Below, piece by piece: positions 1 to 11,808 of a DNA stretch of 64,000 nucleotides. The notes below the pieces were generated by a model. That model saw only the letters and a program-made list of their open reading frames with translations, was not told where the DNA came from and ran no database searches. The stretch comes from Oryzias latipes (Eukaryota; Chordata; Actinopteri; Beloniformes; Adrianichthyidae): positions 8,521,983 to 8,585,982 of the forward strand of contig NC_019859.2 of the NCBI RefSeq assembly GCF_002234675.1. The letters are read 5' to 3'. Within the stretch, counting starts at the first letter, position 1; each line of letters begins with the position of its first letter. Both the position numbers and the translations under genes were made by a program.

Positions 1-189
1 AAGTCACAGATTCTACAGGTTATTCCACATAAAAAGCTGAGTTTGGTCTGAAATGTTCATCCTAGAAACACTTGAGCTGTGAAAGACAGAATCGAAACTT
101 AGAATTGCAGAAATCACATCCTTTCATGTTTTTTTTTAAATAATTTATTTGTATATTGATGCAGAAAATAATTATTAGGTCAATAACTA

Positions 190-725
190 AAGTTCCCCTC
201 AAAACTCTGTAATGTAACCCTGGTTGTCGATGACAGAGGTCAAAGGTCACCAGGTTTTCACTGGAGCTCCTGTTTTGGTCCATTGTTGATGCAGATCTTC
301 TTAATGTTTTGGGGCTGTTGCTGGGCAACATCATATTCTACCCTCTCCACAGACTCTCTGTCGGACTGAAGTCCAGAGACTAGCTAGGTCATTCCAGTAG
401 CTACTTCTTTGCTGCCATGGCGATGTGTTTGGGATCAACGTCCTCCTTGAAGATGCAGCTATTTTTTTTTATCCTCTGTGCTCTCACTAACAGAAGGTTT
501 TTGGCCAAAATCCCTCCATAGATGGCTCCATTCATCCTTTTCTTCAATAAAGATCAATTGTTCTATTTGCAGAAAAACAGCCCCATACTATGATGTTTCC
601 ACCTCCATGTTTCACACGAGGTTTGGTGTTGTTGGGATGAAGCTCGGCATTCTTCCTAGAATTAGAATTGGGAGAAGGTCATGTGATGAGACTCACAAAC
701 ACGAGGATTTTCTGGATTCTATTTT
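190..725 (-). pseudogene. Tc1-like transposase relic
   Basis: Read on the minus strand, this stretch carries decayed Tc1/mariner transposase motifs. The complement of 580-630 gives [16 protein letters not shown], matching the Tc1 block VKHGGGSIMLWGCFSA. Further along the minus strand come DVDPKHIA (for DNDPKHT) and SLDFSPTESLWRG (for SPDLNPIENLWRD). Stops and frameshifts interrupt the reading and no terminal repeats were located, so this is a fragment. It lies in the COMMD1 intron upstream of the first visible exon. It belongs to a different Tc1 subgroup from the element at 5774-7409. Confidence 0.62.
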
Positions 726-868
726 TACATTCTGCCTCTCATAGTTGAGTCTACAATGACAATTTTAGGCTATTCTCTACTTTTTAAGTGGGAAAACCTG
801 CAGAATCTGTGACTGCCAGATACTTTTTTGACCTCACTCGGATGTTCTGCTCTTCCTTTTCTTCTCAG

Positions 869-3800
869 TCCATCTCCACAGCAGACATGGACCACGCCCA
901 GCTGGAGGCCTTCCTCACAGCGCAGTCTAAAAAGCAGGGAGGTGGCGGGGTGAGCGCAGAGCAGGCCGCCGCCCTCTCGCGCTTCTGGAAGAGCCAACGC
1001 GTCCGCGTGAGGGAGCGGCTGCTGGCTCAAAGCCGCTGGGAGCCCTGCCTCAGGGGCCTCTCCTGGAGGGTGGACCTGCAGGCCGCCGGGCGTCAAAGAG
1101 ACACGGAGCACAGCGGCCCAGTCGCCCTGATGGAGCTGGAACTCAGCAGAACCGGACAGGCGAGTCACAAAGTACACCAAAAATGCATTTTAACAAAAAA
1201 ATCCAATTTGTAGCCAGGGGCTGTAAGCTAGCGGGAGAGCATGTCCTTTTTCAGAACCCACTCAATGCCTTTTGGGGTCATGGCGTTGTTGGAGCCTATC
1301 CCAGCTGCTGTAGGGCGATGGGGGGGGGTAGACCCTGGACAGGTCACCAGTCTGTGCAGGATCACACAACTAGAGACATCAGTCAACCTATGGAGCATGT
1401 TTTTGAGCTGTGGGAGGAAACCAGAGGGTCCGGAGGAAAAAAACACAGGGTTTCAAACCAGGGTATCCTCACTGCGAGGTGAGAGGTGAGAGAGCTAACC
1501 ACTACACCACCATGCAGTCGTCCCTTTTTATGATCATGATCAAAAGAGGTTTGGAGGACATGCAGAAACTTTTCACGCTTTTGTCCCTTTGCAGTTTATG
1601 TCGGTACCGTCTTGGGCTGCATGGTGGTGTAGTGGTTAGCACTCTCGCCGCTCATCCTGGTTCAAATCTTGTGGAAAGTAAGTGTGTGTGTGTGCGTGCG
1701 TGCATGTGTGTGTGTTTGTGTGAGAGAGAGAGAGTGTGTGTGTGTCATTGGTGTGGGTCTGTGACGGACTGGCGACCTGTTCAGTGTGTTACTCGGCCTT
1801 GCTAGACAGTAGCTGGGTAGACTCCTGCGACCCTGGTAAATGGTAAATGGCGTATACTTGTATAGCGCCTTTCTTCCTACAAGGACAAAGCGCTTTACAG
1901 TCACAGACCCATTCACCCAGTCACACACACATTCACTCACACATTCACGCACTGGTGGCGGCTCCGCTGCCGAACACAGGCGCCTGCCTACCACCAGAGG
2001 CAAGGTGGGGTTCAGTGTCTTGCCCAAGGACACTTCGACTCATGGGCGTGCAAGGCCCAATCTTACGATCATGGGTCAACCGCCCTACCGCTGCACCACG
2101 GCCGCCCTGCAAACAGATGAATGGATGATTTATTTGCTTCAAACGTTAATTCAATTATGGTTTCAATAAAGTCAAATCCAGATCGAGTCAAGATTAGTCA
2201 ATAATCCTGCCTCCTTTTCTCCTTTAATACCGATTTTTTTTTTTTTTTTTTTAATGTGATGATAAAATTAGATCGGATTACCTTCCAGGGCCGTCAGACC
2301 GGCTTTTGTCATCTGGTCTGTCCTTTCAGACTATCAGACTATGTTAGGATTGCCGCTGAGTATTTACTGCTGCAGTAATCCAGATTGTGGGGGCAGAATT
2401 TTCCCCGCTGGAGCTGCTCGGTCAGGCGGATCCTGGTGATGCATTTCATTTGTTATTTTTTAAACTTGATTAGTCTGGCGCTTGTTTTCATGTTTGTGAT
2501 GATTCTTCTATGATCAGAAAAATGCTCCCAAGAGCCAGATGTGCTGTTAGATTATGTTCTATTGAGAGGAAGGGGTAGCAGCTGGAAAGAAGAGGGATTC
2601 ATTTATTTTGTTTTAAATCACAATCATTGACTTTTGCCCACTTTGTTGTTTTTTGTTGGATTTTTCTGTTTACAAAACCAAGGAGGTCCTGCTTTGATGG
2701 AGGAGGCAGGTTGTGGGTTAGAGTCCCTGGGTGAGGGGTTCCTGAGAGGCTTAACCTTTTGGTGATATGCCATACAGTCTAAATTGCAGGTTAAAGAAGA
2801 ATAAATGTGCAATTATTTTTAGAAGGACGGGATTATGATGGACAGACACAAAATCTGGATTTAGACCAACACAGGAGGAGCTGGACTACAGTCACTTTAC
2901 TGCCAGTCGAACAAAACCCAGACGTACAACTTTTCCTGAACGCTAAAGTAGCTTTGTGTCTCATCACTGAATGAAACATTGATATAAAAGTGGGCCTGCA
3001 CAATAAATCGCTAATTTATCGTTATCGCAACATCAAGCTGTGCAAATACGCATATCGCAAAAGACGGTGAAAATTGCTATAAACAGTTAAACAATCTTAT
3101 GGTTGCTTGAAGTATTTAACAAATCAAATAAATCCATTTATGCATTTGACCAATCAGATGGACGCCTTCACGTTGTTGACCAATTGCATGGAGCTCGTTT
3201 ATGTTAAATGTTGGCCTCCTGTGTAGACAATGGGTTAACTTTTATTTAAATTAATCTGCTGCAGTGAAATGGAAATTATTTTTTTGGTTGTTTTGCTATT
3301 TGTTCATGTACCACAAGTTATATCGCCAAAGTATGTGAACTATATCAGATTAATTAGGAATTTAATTGAGTCAAAACTAGTGAATCTAAAGAATCTACTC
3401 AATCCAGGCTCTGGTGATTTTGAATCTATTCTGTAAATCTATGGTGCATGATTTATTATTAAATTATTAAATTTATTTATAAATTTAAATTTATGTAAAT
3501 TTATTTATTTACCCAGCTCTAGTTCTCATATGCCATCCCTTGGTTGCTGGAGCCTATCCAGCTGGTGTTGGGCTGGATTGGAAGATCCCAGACTTGGTTC
3601 CCCTCTGCCTCCTGCCCATGTGTCAAAGGGTTCTTGGGCAAGGCACTGAAGCCCATGGTGCCCCTGGTGGTTTTACGTTAGCGCCAGTTTGTGGTAGCGG
3701 AGCCGCCATCAGTGTGTTCATGTGTGTGTGAATGGGACAGTGACTGTAAAGCACTTTGGGCCGCCTAAGAAGTTAGTAAAGTGCCACTAAAAGCACCTTC

Positions 3801-3960
3801 TGAATAATATGATCGTTTTTAAGTACATTGAGTTTTTTTTCTTTTCTTTCAGGACTCAGAGTTTGTGTGTGTGGAATTTAATGAAGCCAAAGTCAACGAG
3901 GTTCTGAAAAAACTCTCTGACATCCAGGAAAGCATTGACAGAATTGTTCACAGAACCTAA
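869..3960 (+). CDS. commd1: COMM domain-containing protein 1, last two exons
   Basis: COMMD1 is a subunit of the Commander/CCC complex. It acts in endosomal recycling, copper (ATP7A/B) trafficking and NF-kB turnover. Two exons are visible: 869-1159 (97 codons, from SISTADMDHAQLEAFLTAQ) and 3853-3960 (35 codons plus TAA). Together they give the C-terminal 132 residues, including SRWEPCLRGLSWRVD and the C-terminal COMM domain (VALMELELSRTGQ joined to DSEFVCVEFNEAKVNEV). Both exons match the human protein nearly colinearly from memory, with SIASADMD at the same exon start and YGQ/ESEFLC at the same junction. The first exon lies upstream of the window. The acceptors are cttctcag and tttctttcag. 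The donor after Gln at 1159 reads CAG/GCGAGT, a GC-AG intron. The intron between the exons is full of repeats. Identification is firm. Confidence 0.95.
1215..1520 (-). repeat. fish interspersed repeat with tRNA-like head, inverted
   Basis: It contains the very common fish repeat phrases 'ttggggtca', 'ggagcctatcccagctgctg', 'gaccctggacaggtcaccag' and 'gtgggaggaaaccagag'. It ends with 'gctaaccactacaccaccatgcag', the complement of a tRNA-like A-box head. Related pieces occur at 20315-20430 and 56370-56600. It lies in the COMMD1 intron. The short ORFs across it are not genes. Confidence 0.75.
1609..1675 (+). repeat. tRNA-derived SINE-like head
   Basis: The sequence reads 'ctgcatggtggtgtagtgg' and 'ttagcactctcgcc', followed by 'ggttcaaatc'. 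These resemble RNA polymerase III A-box and B-box elements of a tRNA-derived repeat. It is the same head as the end of the inverted copy at 1215-1520, here in plus orientation. It is not a functional tRNA gene, as no cloverleaf can be completed. Confidence 0.5.
1681..1745. repeat. GT-rich microsatellite
   Basis: An imperfect (TG)n run with a short (GA)n interruption (gagagagagagag), directly after the tRNA-like head. Simple sequence only. Confidence 0.8.
1829..2112 (+). repeat. fish interspersed repeat, 'gcgctttacagtcac' family
   Basis: Diagnostic phrases in order are 'tatagcgcctttcttcctac', 'aaagcgctttacagtcacag', 'cattcacccagtcacac', 'tggcggctccgctgccg', 'agtgtcttgcccaaggacac' and 'ccgccctaccgctgcaccac'. 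This repeat is spread through percomorph genomes. Other copies here are at 3540-3790 (inverted), 31608-31940 (variant), 44310-44610 and 48655-48950. It lies within the COMMD1 intron. Confidence 0.8.
2113..2985. other. COMMD1 intron, nothing recognised
   Basis: A/T-rich intronic sequence with poly-T at 2237-2252. I see no exon, RNA gene or transposon ends that I can support. Confidence 0.5.
2990..3525. repeat. possible MITE remnant
   Basis: It starts with 'gggcctgcacaataaatcgc' and 'taatttatcgttatcgcaac', a phrase typical of a widespread fish MITE ('gctgcacaatatatcg...'). It ends near 3515 in 'acccagctctagt'. The interior is A/T-rich with no ORF. Boundaries are uncertain. Confidence 0.35.
3540..3790 (-). 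repeat. fish interspersed repeat, inverted copy
   Basis: It carries 'ttcttgggcaaggcactgaa', 'gtagcggagccgccatcag', 'gtgaatgggacagtgactg' and 'taaagcactttgggccgcc'. This is the reverse complement of the repeat at 1829-2112. It ends about 60 bases before the COMMD1 last exon. Confidence 0.75.
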
Positions 3961-4205
3961 GAGCTGCTGAGCGGCAGCGCTCTACTGCACTACTGCACCC
4001 CCTTCCTGCCAGGCGGAGTACTGCAACAAAGCAGCATCGACCAGTTTGTACGCACTCTGAGAGAATTCGCACTTTCCATTACAACCTCTTAAAGACTCTG
4101 ACAGTGGACATGTGTAAAACTGATAGAAGCGTGTAAAGGTATGCACATATGCAGTTTTCAACATATTTTGAAACTAAAGCTGTTCAGAAAGCAGTGATCT
4201 AGTGT

Positions 4206-4211
4206 AATAAA
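4206..4211 (+). terminator. commd1: COMMD1 polyadenylation signal
   Basis: AATAAA lies about 245 bases after the COMMD1 stop codon, followed by A-rich and then T-rich sequence (poly-T at 4301-4310). A second cluster of AATAAA-like hexamers at about 4438-4448 could be an alternative site. Confidence 0.55.
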
Positions 4212-5240
4212 GACCAAAATCATTCCACCTCAGACGATGAGGATCAGTATTTATCAACAAACATGAACCTTTCAATGCTAAAGTTAATTTTTTGTAGTTT
4301 TTTTTTTATGATGGGCTCACCTCAACTTAAAAAAGTAGAATTTTCCACTAGACGTTAAGATTTAATCTGTTCATTTTGAAATAATTGTGTCCTTAAGCAT
4401 CTCATCATGTCCAACACCTTAGAAAACTTTGCCTGTTAATAAATAAAATGTTCAAATGTGAAGTGTTAATAAAAATGATGCATAGAGTTTCTGTTTTTTG
4501 TGGTTTGAATGGGGATCTGGCCGACGTTTCTATGGCAACCACTCTCGCCAATCAGGAGTAAGCTTTTGAGAAGGCCACACCCCTTCCACTTGAAATTGGG
4601 TTCACATACATGTCAGTGGGTGTTTGGTTGAGGACATGCTGCTAAAAAGTGACTTGCAAAGAGAGAGTCCTGCATGTCATTAGCATCTAAATGCAAATGC
4701 TAACGTAGCTGAGGGAATAGGAATGGATGACTGAATGTGCAAGCAAATGTCTAAATGCTAATGGAAATCTTATTAATATAGTCCATTTAATCAACAAAAT
4801 ACTTGCAGATCAACTAAAATAGTATTTTATTCAATGAAACACAGTAAGAGAAGCTAAACTAGCATGCTAGCATCTCCATGCTGAATTGGAATATCTGCTC
4901 TTAGCCATTCTTGTCATCTGCAACTTGGTGCTCATTCTAGGAAGTTTGCAGTATAAAGCAGACCATGATGGATTTTATGCCAACTGCTAGCCTCTCATTG
5001 GTAATTTCCATGGAAATCATTTCAATGCGTTCACGTAATGTAGTAATATGCATTTTTTAAATATGAGCAAACACATGCATCTTTGTGTTCATACCTATTT
5101 TATAAATTTCATGCAAAGCATGCTGAATCCTTGCATGAAATTGACAATATTAAATTTACAAAAGGAAGCTCCAAATGTACACATTCATCACTTGCTAGTC
5201 ACATCTATGCTAAGCTAACACGATGTGTTAAAGCATTTCT
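4212..5240. other. intergenic between COMMD1 and the Tc1 element
   Basis: Non-coding, A/T-rich sequence after COMMD1. Oddly rich in 'aaatgctaa' and 'catgctagca' type words (about 4680-4880 and 5110-5230), but I see no defined repeat unit, exon or RNA gene. Confidence 0.5.
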
Positions 5241-5244
5241 TCTA

Positions 5245-5710
5245 GGGGTGTAACAGATGAATCGATTTCTATTAATGTTATCGAACCAGATTGATATACA
5301 GTACATTTACATGATGTAACACAACCGAGTGCATCACAGGGGACAACGCACATGTGATGGCAGCCAAAAATGATAAACCCATCATTTCAGTCTAAATGTG
5401 TGGAAACACTGAATTTTACAAAGTCATGTGACCATACAGGGTGGTAGAATGTTCTAATGTTGTGTTTGTATTATTTTGATGCGGAAAAACACTAGATGTG
5501 AATGGATTTGCCATTAATTCTTGTCTACTTGTTTCTTTATACACATATTGAATTTATACTTGATTATCTTGGAAAAAAATACAAAGAATGTGGAAAACTT
5601 CACCTGAACTGTTCAGTACCAAAGTAATTATCTCAATGTTCCACTGGTTGATTCTTTTTTGGCTAAAGATGTGCTGGATCGATCTTGGATCAGTAAATAG
5701 GATCTTTCAA
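5245..5710. repeat. possible MITE remnant
   Basis: The phrase 'taggggtgtaacagatgaat', followed by 'cgatttctattaatgttatc', matches the start of a widespread fish MITE family ('aggggtgtaacggttc...'). No clear right terminal repeat was found. There is no ORF. Confidence 0.3.
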
Positions 5711-5773
5711 AATTAACCAAAATCCAAAGTGAATAGCATTTCCAGGCTAACATGGAGTGGAGCCAAACATTTA

Positions 5774-7409
5774 CGGTCAGGGGGATAAATATTTGGACAG
5801 AGACACATTCTTTATAATTTAGTTTCTGTACATTAACACAGTGAATTTAAAAAAAAACAACTCAGATGCCATTGAAGTGCAGACTTTCAGCTTTTATTCC
5901 ATGGGTTGAACAAAAGGATTGCATAAAAATGTGAAAAACTAAAGCATTTTTAAACAGTCCCTTCATTTCATGGGCTCGTAAGTAATTGGACAATTGACTT
6001 CCATGCAATTGCATGGGCAGGTGTGGGCAATGCCCTTGTTATGTCATTATGAGTGAAGCAGATAAAAGGCCTGGAGTTGATTAGAGGACTCATGCTTGCA
6101 TTTTGAAAATTTTGCTGTGAACAGACAACATGCGGTCAAAGGAGCTCTCAATGCAGGTGAAAGGAGCCATCATTAAGCTGAGAAAACAAAAGAAAAAAAA
6201 CATGCGAGAAATTGCTACAGTATTAGTAGTGGCAAAATCAACAGTGTGGTACATCCTGAGAAAGAAAGAAAGAAAGAAAGAAAGCACTGGTGAACTCAGC
6301 AACACAAAAAGACCTGGACGTCCACGGAAGACAACAGTGGTGGATGATCACAGAATTATTTCCATGGTGAAGAGGAACTGGTTCACAACAGCCAACCAAG
6401 TGAACAACACTCTCTAGGAGGTCAATCTTCAATATCCAAGTCTACCATAAAAAGAAGACTGCATGAAAGTAGATACAGAGGGTAACTGCAAGATGCAAGC
6501 CACTCATAAGCCTCAAGAATAGGAAGGCTAGATTGGACTTTGCTAAAAAGAATTTGAAAAAGCCAGCACAGTTCTGGAAAAACATTCTTTGGACAGATGA
6601 AACCAAAATCAACCTCTACCAGAATGATGGCAAGAGAAAAGTATGGAGAAGGCGTGGAGATAACTCATGATCGAAAGCACACTACATCATCAGTAAAACA
6701 CTGTGGAGGCAGTGTGATGGTCTGGGCGTGCATGGCTGCTAGTGGCACTGGGACACTAGTGTTTATTGATGACGTGACACAGGACAGAAGCAGCCCAATG
6801 AATTCTGAGGTATTCAGAGACATACTGTCTGCGCAGATCCAGGTGAATGCAGCCAAACTGATTGGGCGGCGTTTCATATTACAGATGGTCAACGACCCAA
6901 AACAAACAGCCGAAGCAACTCAGGAGTTTATTAAAGCAAAGAAGTGGAATATTCTTGACTGGCCAAGTCAGTCACCTGATCTTAACCCAATTGAGCAGCA
7001 TTTCACTTGTTGAAGACTAAACTTCAGACAGAAAGGCCCACAAACAAACAGCAACTGAAAGCCGCTGCAGTAAAGGCCTGGCAGAGCATTCAGAAGGAGA
7101 AAACCCAGCATCTGGTGATGTCCATGAGTTCAAGACTACAGGCTGTCATTGCCAACAAAGGGTTTCAACCATTTGGTTTTCAGTTATTTCATTTGTCCAA
7201 TGACTTACGAGCCCATGAAATGAAGGTGTTTAAAAAATGCTTTAGTTTTTCACATTTTATGCCATCTTTTTGTTCAACCCATGGAATAAAAGCTGAAAGT
7301 CTGCACTTCATTGGCATCTGAGTTGTTTTATTTAAAATTCACTGTGGTAATGTACAGAAACTAAATTAGAAAACATGTGTCTCTGTCCAAATATTTATGG
7401 TCCTGACTG
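5774..7409 (+). mobile_element. Tc1/mariner-like transposon with about 220-bp inverted repeats
   Basis: Both ends carry the same inverted sequence: left from 'cggtcagggggataaatatt', right (complement) from 'cagtcaggaccataaatatt'. The match continues inward for about 220 bases ('tttggacagagacaca', 'cagactttcagcttttattcc', 'cccatgaaatgaagg'). TA dinucleotides at 5772-5773 and 7410-7411 are the expected Tc1 target duplication. The 1.64-kb length is normal for an autonomous Tc1 element. The encoded transposase is broken, so this copy cannot move by itself. It lies between COMMD1 and B3GNT2. Confidence 0.9.
6130..7175 (+). pseudogene. Tc1-like transposase, frameshifted and catalytically dead
   Basis: The N-terminal part (6130-6417) shows a paired-like helix-turn-helix and the GRPRK AT-hook-like motif (TKRPGRPRKTTVVDD), then a stop. 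The motif WTDETKINLYQND at about 6590 holds the first catalytic Asp, but in another frame. The part at 6597-7013 has HCGGSVMVWACMAASG and SQSPDLNPIEQ with the final Glu. The second catalytic Asp is replaced by Val (QMVNDPKQT instead of QxDNDPKHT): counting 34 residues back from the Glu of NPIE lands on this Val. The C-terminal part (LKTKLQTERPTNKQQLKAAA) is in a third frame from 7007. A (GAAA)n run near 6260-6284 has expanded inside the coding region. Confidence 0.88.
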
Positions 7410-7411
7410 TA

Positions 7412-8650
<1,239 letters not shown>

Positions 8651-8756
8651 TTAACAATGATCATGTAGTATACTTAAAATGTGATTTCTTACCTCCTCTC
8701 ACTTCATATTTTACAGGCTTTAGGAGCAGTTTATAAATTAATTAACCACAGCAGCC

Positions 8757-9001
8757 TTGGCCCCAGATCTGCTCTTTCCGCCCCTGGAAGTCCCGAACTT
8801 GAGCTTCAATTCAAATGAGGGAGGAGTCTCTGCGCCTAAGACACGGGAAGCGCGCGTGGGTCCGCTGTACCTGTCACCCTCACAGGGGACACGTGAGAGG
8901 GAAGGGTCCGGTTTCACGCCCTCTATGTTTTGGTTGAGACCAGCACCTGGTCGGACCCGGAATCTGCCGGAGATCCGGGTTCCTGTGGATCCTCAGGAGA
9001 G
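8757..9001 (+). other. b3gnt2: probable B3GNT2 promoter and non-coding exon 1
   Basis: After several kilobases of A/T-rich DNA the base composition jumps to GC- and CpG-rich (gcgcgcgtgggtccgc, cggacccggaatctgccgg). This continues to about 9200 (gaagcgcgcggcgattcgg). A possible donor GAGAG/GTTTGT follows 9001. Its position 4.9 kb before the B3GNT2 coding exon, in the same orientation, fits the family's known structure of non-coding 5' exons plus one coding exon. It could also be just a CpG island. The open frame across it (8757-9020) shows no recognisable protein. Confidence 0.42.
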
Positions 9002-9259
9002 GTTTGTGGACTTCACTTGAATTTGAATGTTTTCATTCAATGTTTTTGGTTTAATACGTTTAGAGAATTTGAACTGTTAAGTTTCAGTTCTCGGGATTTG
9101 CATGTGTGGTCAGAAAGGATCTGCGTGGTGCGTCTGGATGCGCCCTTAGCTGAAGCGCGCGGCGATTCGGAGTCCCAGAGAAGTAAAAAACCGCTCAGAG
9201 TGACGTGTTCTGGTGCGTTTAGAACATGTGAATGTTTTCTTCCTAATGTTCAGAATTCT

Positions 9260-9950
9260 TATTGAACGGGATCTTTAGAGACGCAGCAGAGAGTTGAGGC
9301 TCATAGGTTCCTTCATGTGCAGAACTCTCCTCCTCCAACAGAGGCCATGAACTGACCATAAACATCAAATGGAAGTAGATGTGCTTCTGACTTTATTAGA
9401 AAAAAATTGAAAAAATTTATTTCTTCAGAACAAGATTCTGCAACTTTCAACACCGAAAGAGCAATTCAGGTCCATTTCTCAATGACAACAGCCACAAAGT
9501 CTTAGTTCACCCTTAAAAAATAATTTCTATTGATGTCATTGTTACTATTACGATAAATCTGAATTAAAAGTTGTTTCTTTGTTTTAAATAAAACGTGAAT
9601 ATGAAGAGAAATAGCCTTTTTTCTACATTGCATAGAGACATTATGGTGACAGCAGCTATTTTCAGCTTCTAAAATTACAGAAATTGTGTGGTTGCAATGG
9701 AAATATCGTAAGTTTGCAACTTCGACAAAGCATTTGATAGAAGCGTTGTTTCTGTTGACTTTATGTTGCCAACCTCACATCATGCATGTTGTAAGTTTTT
9801 GGAACAAAAGTTCATCTTTAGGTAAAGCATCAAACGCGTCATTATCAGACATGGAACATTTTCTATACCTGGTAACGTGTTGTTTTTTTTATTGCTAAGT
9901 GACGTGGCAACATTTTCATACAGAGTTAAAATGAATACAAAGCAAGTTTG
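9260..9950. other. probable B3GNT2 intron 1, nothing recognised
   Basis: A/T-rich non-coding sequence. I found no exon or repeat ends that I can support. Confidence 0.45.
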
Positions 9951-9954
9951 TTTG

Positions 9955-10550
9955 TGTAGCACATTTTGTGTACAGACAATTCAAAGTGATTCACATTAAT
10001 AACATTTAAAAGAAATAGTAAAGGAGTGAACATGAAAGTAAAAATCTAAAAAAGTTCAAAAGAACTTTAAAGGAAGCTGAAAGTAACAACGCAGACGTGT
10101 TGTCTGTAACAATAACAATGGGCCTTTTACTTGGATTTAAATAAACTGAGTGTTTCAGCTGATCAAAGACTTTCTGGAATTCTGTTCCAGATATGCAGAG
10201 CATAGAAGCTGAATGCAGCTTCTCCGTGTTTTGTTTGGACTCTGGGAAATGAAGGAAGACCTGATCCAGATGACTGGAGAAGTCGGGCTGCGCTGGTACA
10301 TACAGTGGGTCAGCAGGTCAGTCATGTGTTTTGGTGCTTAACCATTCAAAGCTTTTTAAACCAGCAACAGAACTTTAAAGTCGGTCATCTGACAGACAGG
10401 CAGACAGTATAAAGACCTCAGAACTGGACTGATGCGGTCTACTTTTTAGGTCCTTGTGAGAACCTGAGCTGCAGAGTTCTGAATAAGCTGCAGCTGCCTC
10501 TTGGTCTTCCTGTAAAAACCCTCTTACTGTAGTAAAGACTAGAGATCTGT
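9955..10550 (-). repeat. fish interspersed repeat (LINE-3'-end-like)
   Basis: It contains 'caattcaaagtgattcacat', 'ttctggaattctgttccaga', 'agtttctgaataagctgcagctgcc'-type words and 'ttggtcttcctgtaaaaacc'. These phrases belong to a very common fish repeat in which the complement reads 'gagctgcagctgtc...gtaatccagtc'. Related material flanks the element at 36581-40270. The minus-strand ORFs here are not genes. Confidence 0.55.
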
Positions 10551-11655
10551 AATCCTTAAAATATTTTGAAGATGATAGTACTTTTTTTTTAGTTGATAGA
10601 TGCAAAAATGTATTTTGGTCATGAAATTTACTGCGTGAAAATAAAAAATCAAACCAGCAGAAATCATGCGTATCGATGTATCCAAAAAGGTTGTGTAGGA
10701 ATTATTAAAGGACAGGTACGCCTATGTCTGCATGCATTCATCCACCCCACCAGAAGTGAAAAAGGAATGACAGCTTTGGACCTTCACCCTTAGAAAGGCT
10801 CACACTAAAACATGACTCACCTTTAGGGCTGTACTCGGTACGACTGAAACCTCACTGAACTCCTCGTGTCGTTGTGATTTGAAATGTGGTTTTAGGAGTA
10901 ACTTGCACTGAAGACAAGGTAGTGGCAGATTCAGGTGGTGTTTGAGTCAAATACTGTTCTGGATGGTGTAGTACTTACAACTTTAATCCTCCTAAATACT
11001 CCTGACTATGCAAGAAAACAGCATACAATCGTCTTGCTATATGTTTCTTTGGCAGACGCATTAAGTATGAAAACATGAAAGCATCATTTGTAATTTCAAA
11101 TTTGTCATGAAAACAAATTTGAAAACATTTTGACCTAAATGGAACGACTTAACTTTAAGACCAGGAGTCATCTTACTGGAAAATTAATTTTTTTAAAAGC
11201 TTTTGTAAAATAGACGTCATCTATTACACCCATGAATGTGTCCTTAGGCTGTCTCATCCATAGACATGAGTCATTAAAAGTTAGAGAAATCAAAAGCAGT
11301 CGTGGAATTGTTTTCCTACTGTGGTCTGTAAAGATGACTCCTGCAGTCACAACAAATGAAATGCAAGTTCTGCCATCAACACTGAAATGTTTCTGAACAA
11401 AATCTCTCCAAAGTTATTTATTTTAACGTCATAATATGAAAACTGTGGAAAATACTGGTTGCTAAGGAAAATTGTCAAACTGACTTAGTTGTAGAGACAT
11501 TAAAATTGCTGGAAATATTTTTCAGCCGAAGACATTAAAAAAATACTATGGTTGCTATGGACTATTACTTTAAAGGGAGCCTCCACTTGAAAAAAAAAAA
11601 AAGATAGTGCCCCCAGACAGTGTCACTCTGCACATTTACCTTTTCTGTGTGTATT
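10551..11655. other. probable B3GNT2 intron 1 continued, nothing recognised
   Basis: Non-coding A/T-rich sequence with no supportable exon, RNA gene or transposon end. Confidence 0.45.
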
Positions 11656-11661
11656 TTCCAG

Positions 11662-11808
11662 TCTTGTTCTTTTGAATCATTGATGGCCGGGGAAGCAACA
11701 AAAACTCCCTCCTCCATTCAGGAGTTCCTTCAAGTAAATCCAGAGGAGCTGCAGGCGTCCATCTCTTCATGACAGATCACCAGCGCATCAGTCTGGAGTA
11801 TGTCATAG
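11662..11808 (+). other. b3gnt2: candidate B3GNT2 non-coding exon 2 with a 29-codon upstream ORF
   Basis: The segment is bounded by a good acceptor (tgtattttccag) and a consensus donor (CATAG/GTAAGG) at 11808. It holds an ATG-started frame at 11683-11772, MAGEATKTPSSIQEFLQVNP followed by nine more residues and a stop. If this exon is in the B3GNT2 message, the frame is an upstream ORF about 0.1 kb of transcript before the main ATG. It is predicted from splice signals and position only. Confidence 0.38.

Noticed and set aside
770..1180. Minus-strand 136-codon frame
   Set aside because: It is a shadow of the COMMD1 exon at 869-1159.
1609..1675. Possible functional tRNA gene
   Set aside because: A- and B-box-like words are present, but no acceptor stem or cloverleaf can be completed; the same head belongs to a dispersed repeat.
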